Below are positions 1 to 7,535 of a DNA stretch of 64,000 bases, piece after piece. Position numbers and translations under genes: made by a program. This DNA is from Emcibacter sp. (GTDB taxonomy: Bacteria > Pseudomonadota > Alphaproteobacteria > Sphingomonadales > Emcibacteraceae), in the NCBI GenBank assembly GCA_021741205.1, contig JAIOYI010000002.1:124001-188000 (forward strand). Direction: 5' to 3'. Each line of letters opens with the position of its first letter. Position 1 is the stretch's first letter. Below the pieces are notes generated by a model. It was not told where the DNA came from. It saw nothing but the letters and a program-made list of their open reading frames with translations, and ran no database searches.

Positions 1-1
1 C

Positions 2-673
2 GCGAACTCCGCCGAAAATGGCTATAAACACAGCGGAAATGCGATTTTTCGAGCTTGGCTTGGGGAAATGATGACAGCTGTTTTGTCCGATGATCTACCT
101 GGCAATATTGGTGGTGTTATCGCCCATGACACGGGCTACGGCACACCCGATAAACCGACATCAGGCGGTCTGAATATTTCTGTCGGACTTAAACTTCTTT
201 TTGAAGTGATGCAGGGCCGTGGGGGGTATGACTTCCTGAATGGGCAGGCCAGTGATGATCTTTGGATCATAGCACTTGATAAGGCGCTATCAAGTCTCAC
301 CGCAAAATTCGGCAAAGATATGTCACAATGGCATTTACCCGTTCCCGCTACACGCTTTAAACATGTAAATTTCCTTGGCATACCACAAGCTCTCCCCACC
401 TATGTGCGGGATGATATGCCCGCCATGAATAGAGGTACTGAAAATAATATGACGGTATTTCATGAGGACTTTAATGCGGATGGTCCAACAGGATATGAAG
501 TCGTCCCCCCCGGTCAAAGCGGGTTCATAGCCCCAAATGGCGATAAGGCAAAACATTATGACGATCAATATCTGATGTATCAAAATCTACAGAAAAAACA
601 AACTTGGCTGTCTCAAAAAGATGTCACGGATAATACCGCAAGAACATACACTCTTGCTGTTCCGCAGCATTAA
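2..673 (+). CDS. Penicillin acylase family protein, C-terminal part (cut by window edge)
   Basis: This is the last 223 codons of a gene that begins before the window; the frame is open from base 2. The readable part resembles the C-terminal end of the beta subunit of penicillin/acyl-homoserine-lactone acylases: an asparagine-rich start (NSAENGYKHSGNA), the stretch MNRGTENNMTVF, then VVPPGQSGF and a final HYDDQYLMY segment. In this family PPGQSG and the later DQ element close the Ntn-hydrolase domain. Members are usually exported and cleave amide bonds in beta-lactams, N-acyl-homoserine lactones or related amides. The catalytic N-terminal serine of the beta chain lies outside the window, so activity cannot be judged. 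No convincing terminator follows. Confidence 0.8.
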   Translation, partial: ANSAENGYKHSGNAIFRAWLGEMMTAVLSDDLPGNIGGVIAHDTGYGTPDKPTSGGLNISVGLKLLFEVMQGRGGYDFLNGQASDDLWIIALDKALSSLTAKFGKDMSQWHLPVPATRFKHVNFLGIPQALPTYVRDDMPAMNRGTENNMTVFHEDFNADGPTGYEVVPPGQSGFIAPNGDKAKHYDDQYLMYQNLQKKQTWLSQKDVTDNTARTYTLAVPQH

Positions 674-858
674 ACCTTGGTGATAATATCAGGATTGCGA
701 TTTTATCATTGAAATTTAGTGATTTTTATAAATTCAACATTTTGGCTCTCGGTTATATTAATGCATGGCATTTATGATGTTAGCCATAATATATATTTTA
801 TTAATGCTGGCACGCCCGTATGATGGCCAGAATTCTGTGAAATTATGGGAAATAAGCC

Positions 859-1566
859 TTGAAGAAGATTTGTATTATTGGAGCCGCTGGTAAGCTCGGT
901 AAATATATGGTCCAGCAAACATTAGACCGTGGTTATGACGTCATCGCCGTTTGCAGAAAACAAAGCGTAACAAAGCTTGATGATTTTAAAAACCGAATAA
1001 CAATCATTCCCGGTACTACGAATGATAGAGAAGTTATAAAACGTGCTGTTTCGGGATGTGATGGCGTGTTAACCGTATTAGTCCCATGGGGTGTTCAGCA
1101 ATATTCATCTGGCACAGCTCAGGCAGTACTAGATTTTTCCGAGCCAAATGCTCGCCTGATATTTTCATGCGGATGGCATATCAGTCGGGATGGCAAAGAT
1201 ATCTACTCGTGGAAATTCAAAATTCTTTTAAAGATCTTCGGCAGCCTTGCAAGACTCACTCATTTCGCTGAATTAAATGACCAAGTCGAAGCTTGTAAGA
1301 GAATATTCAAAAGTAAAACTAATTGGACAGTAGTTCGCGGGAGCGATCTCGAAGAAGGGATAAGTCAAGGCCTGCCCGTTTGGAGCAGGCACGTCGGAGA
1401 CCCCATATTAGAGAGCAATCTCACACGACGCATCGATTTTGCCCTGTTTATGGTCGAGGCGCTTGAAAGTCATGATCTCATCCACGAGGCTCCTGCAATT
1501 GTAGGGTGCCAAAGCCAATCTGCCCTGACTTACGCTACAACGAAATCAAAACCGATGGAGTTGTAA
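859..1566 (+). CDS. NAD(P)-binding oxidoreductase, NmrA/atypical SDR type
   Basis: A 235-aa protein opening with a Rossmann fold: KKICIIGAAGKLGKY carries the GxxGxxG dinucleotide-binding pattern at residues 8-14. This glycine spacing and the absence of an obvious YxxxK pair fit the NmrA-like/atypical short-chain dehydrogenase group, which binds NAD(P) and either reduces small molecules or acts as a redox sensor. The start is TTG; an in-frame stop six bases upstream (853-855) rules out a longer form, and GGGA lies about 10 bases ahead. It is a single-gene unit, ending convergently 17 bases from the hydrolase on the other strand. The substrate is unknown. Confidence 0.7.
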   Translation: MKKICIIGAAGKLGKYMVQQTLDRGYDVIAVCRKQSVTKLDDFKNRITIIPGTTNDREVIKRAVSGCDGVLTVLVPWGVQQYSSGTAQAVLDFSEPNARLIFSCGWHISRDGKDIYSWKFKILLKIFGSLARLTHFAELNDQVEACKRIFKSKTNWTVVRGSDLEEGISQGLPVWSRHVGDPILESNLTRRIDFALFMVEALESHDLIHEAPAIVGCQSQSALTYATTKSKPMEL

Positions 1567-1583
1567 AATCAATATTGCATCAT

Positions 1584-2279
1584 TCAGCTCTCTAAAAATG
1601 CCCGCATGAGTTTATTGATCTCGTTTGGTTTTTCCATTGTGCTGAGGTGGCCGCAATGGGAAATCACATGAAATTCTGCATTCGGGATAAGATCGGCCAT
1701 TTCCTGATGCACCTTGGGTGGTGTTAAGGCATCCTGCTCGCCGCAAATAATCAAAGTTGGGCAAGTAATGGTCGGCAGTAAATCACGGGAATCCGGTCTT
1801 GTGATTAAGGCTTGCTGTTGCATTTGAAAGGCCTTAGCACCAACATCGGACGCCATATCCTTTATGCGTTCACATAATTCCTCATCCTTCATATGATCGG
1901 GATGGATTAAATATTCGGTGAGTTCAGCGGCTATGACACGAATGTCTTCTTTTTCCGCTCTTTTTATAAGTCCTTCTCTCATTTCAATCTGTGGCTCACG
2001 GTCGGCTCGTGCATTGCTATCCAGCAGGATAAGTTTTTCCACCCGATCCTTCGCCTGCCTTAAGACCTCAAAGGCGAGATACCCGCCCATAGACAGGCCC
2101 GCTAGGTTAAAACTATCTGGTGCATCGGCTAGAAAATTCGTCACCATATCGGGTAAATTGTCATGAGTCGTATGATCAAACATAAAAAGATCAAAGTCCT
2201 CTTCAAATTCACCGATCTGATCTAGCCATAAATCATGATTACAGAGCAGTCCAGGGATAAGAACCAAATTTCGGGTCAT
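1584..2279 (-). CDS. Alpha/beta-fold hydrolase
   Basis: A 231-aa serine hydrolase of the alpha/beta fold. The nucleophile elbow GLSMGG puts Ser63 in place, ICGEQDALTPP supplies the acid, and SHCGHLSTMEKP supplies the catalytic histidine near the C-terminus. The N-terminal LVLIPGLLCNHDLW forms the oxyanion-hole strand. The protein is a little short for the family (usually 250-300 aa), so the cap is small. It resembles 3-oxoadipate enol-lactonase or esterase-like enzymes without enough signature to choose a substrate. No signal peptide is seen, so it is probably cytoplasmic. It stands alone, divergent from the helicase gene at 2413. Confidence 0.8.
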   Translation of the reverse strand: MTRNLVLIPGLLCNHDLWLDQIGEFEEDFDLFMFDHTTHDNLPDMVTNFLADAPDSFNLAGLSMGGYLAFEVLRQAKDRVEKLILLDSNARADREPQIEMREGLIKRAEKEDIRVIAAELTEYLIHPDHMKDEELCERIKDMASDVGAKAFQMQQQALITRPDSRDLLPTITCPTLIICGEQDALTPPKVHQEMADLIPNAEFHVISHCGHLSTMEKPNEINKLMRAFLES

Positions 2280-2337
2280 TTTTAAAGTCCTTTTGCAGAA
2301 TTATTGGATGTTAAGCGATAGCAAAGCCCGTCAAAGA

Positions 2338-2365
2338 TTGACATCTTTAACATTTACCTTATTGT
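2338..2365 (+). promoter_or_regulatory. Candidate sigma70 promoter of the DEAD-box helicase gene
   Basis: TTGACA at 2338-2343 is a perfect -35 hexamer. TATTGT at 2360-2365 follows after 16 bp and matches four of six positions of the -10 consensus. The pair lies about 50 bp before the helicase start codon. The call rests on sequence alone. Confidence 0.4.
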
Positions 2366-2412
2366 TCGCACCGATTATAATTATATTTTTATGAAAAGCG
2401 AAATAATATCAC

Positions 2413-3780
2413 ATGGGTTTTGAATATTTAGGATTAAGTGAAGGTCTGTTGTCTGTGGTCGAAAAATCTGGCTATACGGAACCTACCCCAATTCAGAAAC
2501 AAGCCATCCCCGGAATCTTGCAAGGCTTGGACATTCTGGGCATTGCCCAAACGGGAACTGGCAAAACCGCATCCTTTACATTGCCCATGATTGATATCCT
2601 GTCCGAAGGTCGTGCCAGGGCACGGATGCCAAGGTCGCTCATATTAGAACCAACCCGGGAATTGGCGACGCAGGTTTCTGAGAGTTTTGAGAAATATGGT
2701 GCAAATTCAAAATTAACCATGGCGCTTTTGATTGGTGGGGTTGCCTTTGCCGATCAGGAAAAGAAACTGGACCGTGGCGTTGATGTTCTTATTGCAACCC
2801 CTGGACGGCTTATGGATCATATGGAACGGGGCAAGGTCATGCTGAACGGCGTTGAAATTCTTGTAGTGGATGAGGCTGACCGCATGCTGGACATGGGATT
2901 CATTCCTGACGTTGAAAAAATTTGTAAAGCCATGCCTCAAAAAATTCAGTCGCTGTTTTTCTCGGCTACCATGCCCAAGGAAATTAAACAGTTGACGGAC
3001 CAATTCCTCAAAAATCCTCGGGAAATTCAGGTTTCCGCCCCCGCCTCCACAGCAAAAACCATCTCGCAATTTTTATGCATTATAAAGGGCGGCGAGAAAG
3101 AAAAACGCATCGCACTTCGTCATCTTTTGGATACACAGGATATTAAAAACGCCATTATTTTTTGCAACCGCAAGTCCGTGGTTAAGGTGGTGAGTAAGTC
3201 TTTGAGTGTTCACGGTTATAGCGTGGGTGAATTGCACGGCGATATGCAGCAATCCATCAGAACAGAAACTTTGGCCAAATTTAAAAATGATGAAATTCAG
3301 TTTTTGGTAGCAAGTGATGTTGCCGCCAGAGGACTTGACATTCCAGACGTAAGCCATGTTTTTAATTTTGAAATTCCCAACAACCCCGAAGATTATGTTC
3401 ACCGTATTGGTCGTACGGGTCGCGCGGGTCGTGAGGGGAAATCCTTTACTCTGTCTAGCCCCGCTGAAAAGAAATACTTAAATTTTTTAACAAAATTTCT
3501 GGGCAAAGATATTCCCCTTTATGAAATACCGAGCTTAGGCGCAAAAGCCAAGGATATTGTTGCGGAAAAATTACCTTCTCCTGCGGCTAAAGAACCAAGA
3601 AAAAAGAAAGCTGTGGCAAAGGCAATTGAACCACAGAAAACTGAGCCACAGAAAACTGAGGAAAAAGAAAAAAATGATAAACCCACGACGCAACGTCAGG
3701 GAAATACGGCAGTCATTGGAATGGGCGATCATGTCCCCGCATTCTTATTGCGTGATGACACCGTAAAATCAAAAGAATAA
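2413..3780 (+). CDS. DEAD-box RNA helicase, RhlE-like
   Basis: A 455-aa ATP-dependent RNA helicase with the full motif set: Q-motif around EPTPIQKQ (23-30), Walker A AQTGTGKT (45-52), PTRELA (80-85), TPGR (129-132), DEAD (153-156), SAT (184-186), ARGLD near 305 and HRIGRTGR (330-337). The core ends near residue 370. A lysine- and glutamate-rich tail of about 80 residues follows and contains a short tandem repeat (EPQKT twice, 15-bp unit at 3628-3657). RhlE-type helicases remodel structured RNA in ribosome assembly and mRNA decay; the disordered basic tail probably adds nonspecific RNA binding. It is transcribed alone, and a hairpin at 3870-3889 may end the message. Confidence 0.92.
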   Translation: MGFEYLGLSEGLLSVVEKSGYTEPTPIQKQAIPGILQGLDILGIAQTGTGKTASFTLPMIDILSEGRARARMPRSLILEPTRELATQVSESFEKYGANSKLTMALLIGGVAFADQEKKLDRGVDVLIATPGRLMDHMERGKVMLNGVEILVVDEADRMLDMGFIPDVEKICKAMPQKIQSLFFSATMPKEIKQLTDQFLKNPREIQVSAPASTAKTISQFLCIIKGGEKEKRIALRHLLDTQDIKNAIIFCNRKSVVKVVSKSLSVHGYSVGELHGDMQQSIRTETLAKFKNDEIQFLVASDVAARGLDIPDVSHVFNFEIPNNPEDYVHRIGRTGRAGREGKSFTLSSPAEKKYLNFLTKFLGKDIPLYEIPSLGAKAKDIVAEKLPSPAAKEPRKKKAVAKAIEPQKTEPQKTEEKEKNDKPTTQRQGNTAVIGMGDHVPAFLLRDDTVKSKE

Positions 3781-3869
3781 TGACATTACCGAAACTATAA
3801 TTTTCACCTAATATTAACCAATATCTTTATCTATTCCTTAGTATTTTGATGTTAATTCCTATCTTAACT

Positions 3870-3889
3870 AAAGACATAAAAATGTCTTT
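3870..3889 (+). terminator. Perfect 8-bp hairpin between helicase and diguanylate cyclase genes
   Basis: AAAGACAT (3870-3877) pairs perfectly with ATGTCTTT (3882-3889) around an AAAA loop, and one further T plus ACG follow. It sits 90 bp after the helicase stop and 36 bp before the cyclase start. The low GC content and short T tract make it a weak intrinsic terminator. It could instead be a protein-binding palindrome ahead of the cyclase gene. Confidence 0.4.
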
Positions 3890-3925
3890 TACGAGAAGAT
3901 AATTAACATATAAGGCAACAGGATT

Positions 3926-4990
3926 ATGTCATACTTTAAAGACAAAGAAGATTTAAATAATATAGAGCAAACATCAAAAAAAGCATTTGCTTTAATGACA
4001 AAAAATAATGTCCCCGCCACACCATCGAATTACCATATTTGGTATAGTTATACCGCAGAAGAAAATATGGCATTAAATAACACAATTGATGAGATGTTAA
4101 AAAAAGGCAAACCCTTCACACCTACCGTATGTTATAATATATACGATCGGTTTTTCTCCAACATACAGGAACAAAATGCTGTCATTAACATGGGGCAAAA
4201 TTTACAAACTGAACTTGCTGTAATCGCAAAAACCGTATGTGACATTAATAAAGGATCCGTAAAATATGGTGCCACTCTCATTGACAGCCTCAATGATCTT
4301 GATAAAATATTGGGCGGTACGGAATTAAAAACTATCATCTCAAGCTTACTTGTTGAAACAAAAGAAATAGCGGACACCAACAATGTTGCCCAGCTACAAT
4401 TGAAGGAATCTGCAAAAACTGTCCAAATATTACAAGCAACCTTAGAAGCCGTCCGTCAGGAAAGCTTAACAGATATGTTGACCAATATTGGTAATCGCAA
4501 ATCCTTTGAAGAAAATTTAAATAATGATATTAAAAAGGCCGTCAATGATGATGGCGATCTCTGCCTTATCCTTGGTGACATCGACCATTTCAAAAAATTT
4601 AATGATACTTGGGGGCATCATGTGGGCGATCAGGTTTTAAAAGCCGTTGCCTATTCCATGAAAACTAAAATAAGCGATATGGGTTCGGTCGCTCGTTACG
4701 GCGGAGAAGAGTTTGCTATTCTTCTGTCTGATATATCTTTAGAAAAGGCCTTGGAAATTTCCGAAGAAATTCGTCTTTCTATTGCCAATAGAACTATGAA
4801 ACGCAAAAGCACCGGCGAAAGCATAGGAAAAATTAGTTGTTCTTTTGGGATTGCAAAATACCGTAAAAATGAACATCGCAATGATTTTCTTGAGCGTGCC
4901 GATGCGGCTTTATACCGCTCTAAATCGAATGGCCGCAATAGAATAACCCTAGAAAGCGACAAAAGCCATAATGTCCTTAAAATAGCCTAG
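3926..4990 (+). CDS. GGDEF diguanylate cyclase
   Basis: A 354-aa cytoplasmic protein, with no signal or membrane segment, that should make the second messenger cyclic di-GMP from two GTP. The GGDEF domain covers about residues 175-345, with LTDMLTNIGNRKSF at its start, GDIDHFKKFND for metal and GTP binding, and an intact active-site GGEEF at 259-263. The inhibitory I-site RxxD, expected five residues before GGEEF, reads SDMG (250-253), so product inhibition is probably lost. The N-terminal 170 residues are helical, with NVPATPSNYHIWY near 28-40, a pattern I associate with alphaproteobacterial cyclases of the DgcB type. It stands alone and is followed by a hairpin terminator. Confidence 0.92.
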   Translation: MSYFKDKEDLNNIEQTSKKAFALMTKNNVPATPSNYHIWYSYTAEENMALNNTIDEMLKKGKPFTPTVCYNIYDRFFSNIQEQNAVINMGQNLQTELAVIAKTVCDINKGSVKYGATLIDSLNDLDKILGGTELKTIISSLLVETKEIADTNNVAQLQLKESAKTVQILQATLEAVRQESLTDMLTNIGNRKSFEENLNNDIKKAVNDDGDLCLILGDIDHFKKFNDTWGHHVGDQVLKAVAYSMKTKISDMGSVARYGGEEFAILLSDISLEKALEISEEIRLSIANRTMKRKSTGESIGKISCSFGIAKYRKNEHRNDFLERADAALYRSKSNGRNRITLESDKSHNVLKIA

Positions 4991-5035
4991 ATTATTAACG
5001 CTATTCATATTCTTTACATAGGATCGCTTTAAATT

Positions 5036-5070
5036 AAATAGGGTTTTCTTCAAAAAAGACCCCCTATTTT
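5036..5070 (+). terminator. Intrinsic terminator after the diguanylate cyclase gene
   Basis: AAATAGGG (5036-5043) pairs with CCCTATTT (5062-5069) around an interrupted inner stem, and T residues follow. It lies 46 bp past the cyclase stop and separates that gene from the SOS-type promoter region. Confidence 0.55.
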
Positions 5071-5110
5071 TAAAGGAAAACAAATCTTATTATAAAGAAT
5101 TCTTGACAAT

Positions 5111-5125
5111 GTTCTTATTTTGTTC
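5111..5125 (+). promoter_or_regulatory. LexA (SOS) box 1, GTTC-N7-GTTC
   Basis: GTTC at 5111-5114 and GTTC at 5122-5125 are separated by exactly seven bases. This is the direct-repeat operator known for LexA in alphaproteobacteria, such as Caulobacter and Rhodobacter recA. It lies just downstream of a TTGACA at 5103-5108, where bound LexA would block RNA polymerase. Confidence 0.75.
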
Positions 5126-5150
5126 TTGACTATCCTCTTGAGGAGATATA

Positions 5151-5165
5151 GAACAAAGAAAGAAC
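5151..5165 (-). promoter_or_regulatory. LexA (SOS) box 2, inverse orientation
   Basis: GAAC at 5151-5154 and GAAC at 5162-5165 are seven bases apart, which is the same GTTC-N7-GTTC operator read on the - strand. It begins 40 bp after box 1 and ends 13 bp before the start codon of the small gene at 5179. Two complete sites in 55 bp next to one gene are very unlikely to be chance. Confidence 0.75.
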
Positions 5166-5178
5166 ATGGAGAAATGCT

Positions 5179-5400
5179 ATGGACAATTTAATACATCTCG
5201 TTGGATTAACCTTAATACCAATTATGATATATATTATCTATCTAGGGTCACGGGATATTATTCGTGGAATCAAAGAAAAATCCAATATTTTGTGGCCCCA
5301 TAACATCAAGGCAGGTATGAGACAAACATACAAGAAAAACATAAATATATCATCCCAGCATGATATTTATTTTATGGAATCAAAGATATCCATTTCATAA
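5179..5400 (+). CDS. Small single-span membrane protein, probably SOS-induced
   Basis: A 73-codon gene I do not recognise by homology. GGAG at 5168-5171 is a good ribosome-binding site seven bases ahead of the ATG. Residues 4-22 form one strongly hydrophobic helix (rich in I, L, V and Y), followed by a positively charged stretch (RDIIRGIKEK), which predicts the C-terminus in the cytoplasm. Two LexA-type boxes sit immediately upstream, and no other gene reads away from them. Small membrane peptides of the same size class, Caulobacter SidA and DidA, stop division after DNA damage. Shared function is inference; I see no sequence identity. Its 3' end overlaps the convergent chorismate mutase gene by 34 bp. 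Confidence 0.6.
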   Translation: MDNLIHLVGLTLIPIMIYIIYLGSRDIIRGIKEKSNILWPHNIKAGMRQTYKKNINISSQHDIYFMESKISIS

Positions 5401-5705
5401 TTGATTGACCATTCAATCATATCACGATAAAGATTTTCAATCATTTCTGGATGACCGCCAACCTTTTTCGCATGAAGTATGACTTTTTCCATAACATCCC
5501 GAATACGATCCTCATCACGAACCATATTACGATCCATTTTAATGCGTGCGGCCTGTTCCATGAATCCCTGACGTACGATAAGCAATTCCACAATCAGACG
5601 ATCTAGCTGATCGATATCGTCCCGCAACTCACTCATATTTGAGCAAATGCGAACAGGATATTCAATTTTATCTTTTTTCTTATTTAAGGCTTGACGTAAA
5701 TTCAT
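5367..5705 (-). CDS. Chorismate mutase, AroQ type
   Basis: A 112-aa all-helical protein. From about residue 24 (MSELRDDIDQLDRLIVELL) it follows the AroQ chorismate mutase pattern: an Arg-rich first helix, a middle helix with RIKMDR, and the third helix holding the MIEWSI segment. The enzyme converts chorismate to prephenate for phenylalanine and tyrosine. AroQ domains are about 90 residues long, so the first 23 residues are an extension, or translation may start at Met24 (5636). Neither start has a strong ribosome-binding site; AGGA precedes the longer one at some distance. It ends inside the small gene on the opposite strand. Confidence 0.8.
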   Translation of the reverse strand: MNLRQALNKKKDKIEYPVRICSNMSELRDDIDQLDRLIVELLIVRQGFMEQAARIKMDRNMVRDEDRIRDVMEKVILHAKKVGGHPEMIENLYRDMIEWSINYEMDIFDSIK

Positions 5706-5783
5706 ATTTTATTTTAATCCTATTTTGAAAAGCCATACATATTTCAGTTAATCTCAATATGAAAGAAAAAATAAGATAAAATA

Positions 5784-7079
5784 TTAATCTCTGGTCGTTT
5801 TAAGAACAAGACAATCCACCTTTCTTTCCTGAAGTTGATCACATAGCCCCCTCGCCTTTGCCCTTTCCTCAACCCCATCAATAAAAAGCCTAAACATAGT
5901 TTTTCCATTGGCCAATGTGACCAATTTTATCAACGGATTATAAGAAGCAAGAATATCACTACTGTCCCGTTTAACTTCCTTCCACCCTTTGTTTGCCAAT
6001 TTTACGGTGGGAAATGCTCCAAGCTGAACTCGATAAATTTTCTGAAGAGGTTTGTAATTTTCCCCATTATTTTCTGGCTTATCTTCATTTAAATCAATAT
6101 CCGCTGTCGCAACATCTCCTATTGCAACATCATCTTGCTTATCGTCACGAATTTCGGCCTCATTCAAAATTTCTAACAATTTCTGTTTTTTTGGATCATC
6201 CAGAATAGTATCCTCTGCTGTCAAAGATTTATTCTGAGCCTTATCCAATGTTGTTGGTAAAATATTTTCTTCATCCTTTGGGAAACTCTTAATACCTAAG
6301 AATATGGCCTGCGCTCTCTGTGATGCATTTAAGCTTTTAATCCAGTGATAATGACGGATGTTATTTTCCATTTCTTCATTGGTCATAATAGAGGAACCAA
6401 TGCCACGACCCGCGTCTTCTTCACCAGATAACACATAAACCAGAACCAAATTTTGCTGTGCCTTCGTTACAGAATAATCAAGATTGACAGCCTTGCTTAA
6501 TAATTTTATCGAAGGCGCATATTGATCTTCAAAAGCAAGCGATAGGGCAAGATTATTAAGTAAAGATATATTATCAGGCGCCAGAGAAAGCCCTCTGCCG
6601 TAATTCATTTGCGCCTCTTCCTGTTCACCCATCAAATCATGAGCAAGTCCCAGCATATTATAAATACGGTAATTATTAGGATCTTGTTTTAAGATATCCT
6701 TTAAATATGGTATGGCGTCTTTTGGTCGATTTTTGGTAATCAACATCTGACCAATACCTGTTTTTGCCTCTATATTATTGGGATCAAGTCTAAGCACCTG
6801 ATCATAAAAATTAATTGAGGCATCAGAAGCCCCCATCTCCTGATACGTTTTGGCAAGTCCAATGCGAGAAGGAATATGTACTGGATTTTCATTGGCCGCT
6901 CGTTGATATAATCGCATGGCATTACCATAATCCCCTGCCTTCATAAAACTGTCCGCCATGATCATAAGAGAATCAGAATCGAAAGCCATTTCCCCATCAA
7001 CACGCCCTTCTCCACCACAGGAAATAAGCAAAGCACAGCCAAGAAAAATTACGGTTGTTTTTATAAATCTCTGGATCAT
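5784..7079 (-). CDS. TPR-repeat lipoprotein with C-terminal SPOR domain
   Basis: A 431-aa exported protein. The N-terminus is a lipoprotein-like signal (hydrophobic core then ALLISC, with Cys21 as the likely lipidated residue). Residues 33-230 hold tandem tetratricopeptide repeats (e.g. GDYGNAMRLYQRAANENP, DPNNYRIYNMLGLAHD), similar to TadD-like proteins. A SPOR domain fills about 349-430, starting YRVQLGAF. SPOR domains bind denuded peptidoglycan glycans, often at the division site, and TPRs carry protein partners, so a periplasmic scaffold at the cell wall is likely. The middle section (about 255-340) is acidic and low-complexity. The start is supported by GGAA eight bases upstream. Confidence 0.85.
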   Translation of the reverse strand: MIQRFIKTTVIFLGCALLISCGGEGRVDGEMAFDSDSLMIMADSFMKAGDYGNAMRLYQRAANENPVHIPSRIGLAKTYQEMGASDASINFYDQVLRLDPNNIEAKTGIGQMLITKNRPKDAIPYLKDILKQDPNNYRIYNMLGLAHDLMGEQEEAQMNYGRGLSLAPDNISLLNNLALSLAFEDQYAPSIKLLSKAVNLDYSVTKAQQNLVLVYVLSGEEDAGRGIGSSIMTNEEMENNIRHYHWIKSLNASQRAQAIFLGIKSFPKDEENILPTTLDKAQNKSLTAEDTILDDPKKQKLLEILNEAEIRDDKQDDVAIGDVATADIDLNEDKPENNGENYKPLQKIYRVQLGAFPTVKLANKGWKEVKRDSSDILASYNPLIKLVTLANGKTMFRLFIDGVEERAKARGLCDQLQERKVDCLVLKTTRD

Positions 7080-7240
7080 TAAATTTCCATTAGAACATTG
7101 ATTTTCGCATTTATACTTATATCATAAAGTAGGTCATTAACCATACCCGTTATTATTAAATAAAATTTTCACTAAAAATTAAAGATTTATTAAAAATAAT
7201 ATTATATATTAAGTCTGAATGAACCAACAAGGATAATAGA

Positions 7241-7429
7241 ATGGTTGATATTGCATCCGCAAGCAGCACGTCAAATCAAGTACAGGTTGACCGAGGCAGC
7301 AGTCAAGAAAACACCGCTTCAGTAAGAGAAGTTCTTTCAAAGGCGGCTGAGGACTCGACAGTTGAGCGCAAAGAAGTTGAGGCAGATACGGGTCCTAATA
7401 TTGGACAAAAAATAGATATTCGCGCCTAA
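7241..7429 (+). CDS. Small hypothetical protein, 62 aa
   Basis: A short soluble protein with no recognised family. It has a clear ribosome-binding site (AAGGA about seven bases before the ATG), its own intergenic promoter region and a strong terminator directly after it, which together argue that it is a real gene. The sequence is polar, rich in Ser, Glu, Val and Ala with no cysteine, no aromatic residues and no membrane segment, so it is probably disordered. It is divergent from the TPR-SPOR gene. Confidence 0.6.
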   Translation: MVDIASASSTSNQVQVDRGSSQENTASVREVLSKAAEDSTVERKEVEADTGPNIGQKIDIRA

Positions 7430-7476
7430 CTTATTATACACAGTATAGTAATATCACTGTTCAATCAGAAAATAAA

Positions 7477-7504
7477 AAAGGCATAGAAATCATCCTATGC
7501 CTTT
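7477..7504. terminator. Bidirectional intrinsic terminator
   Basis: A 10-bp perfect stem, AAAGGCATAG (7477-7486) with CTATGCCTTT (7495-7504), and an 8-base loop. T-rich sequence follows on the + strand and an A-rich run precedes it, so it can end both the small + gene and aspS on the - strand. Confidence 0.85.
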
Positions 7505-7535
7505 ATTTGTTTATCCGTATAATTTTTCAAAAAAA

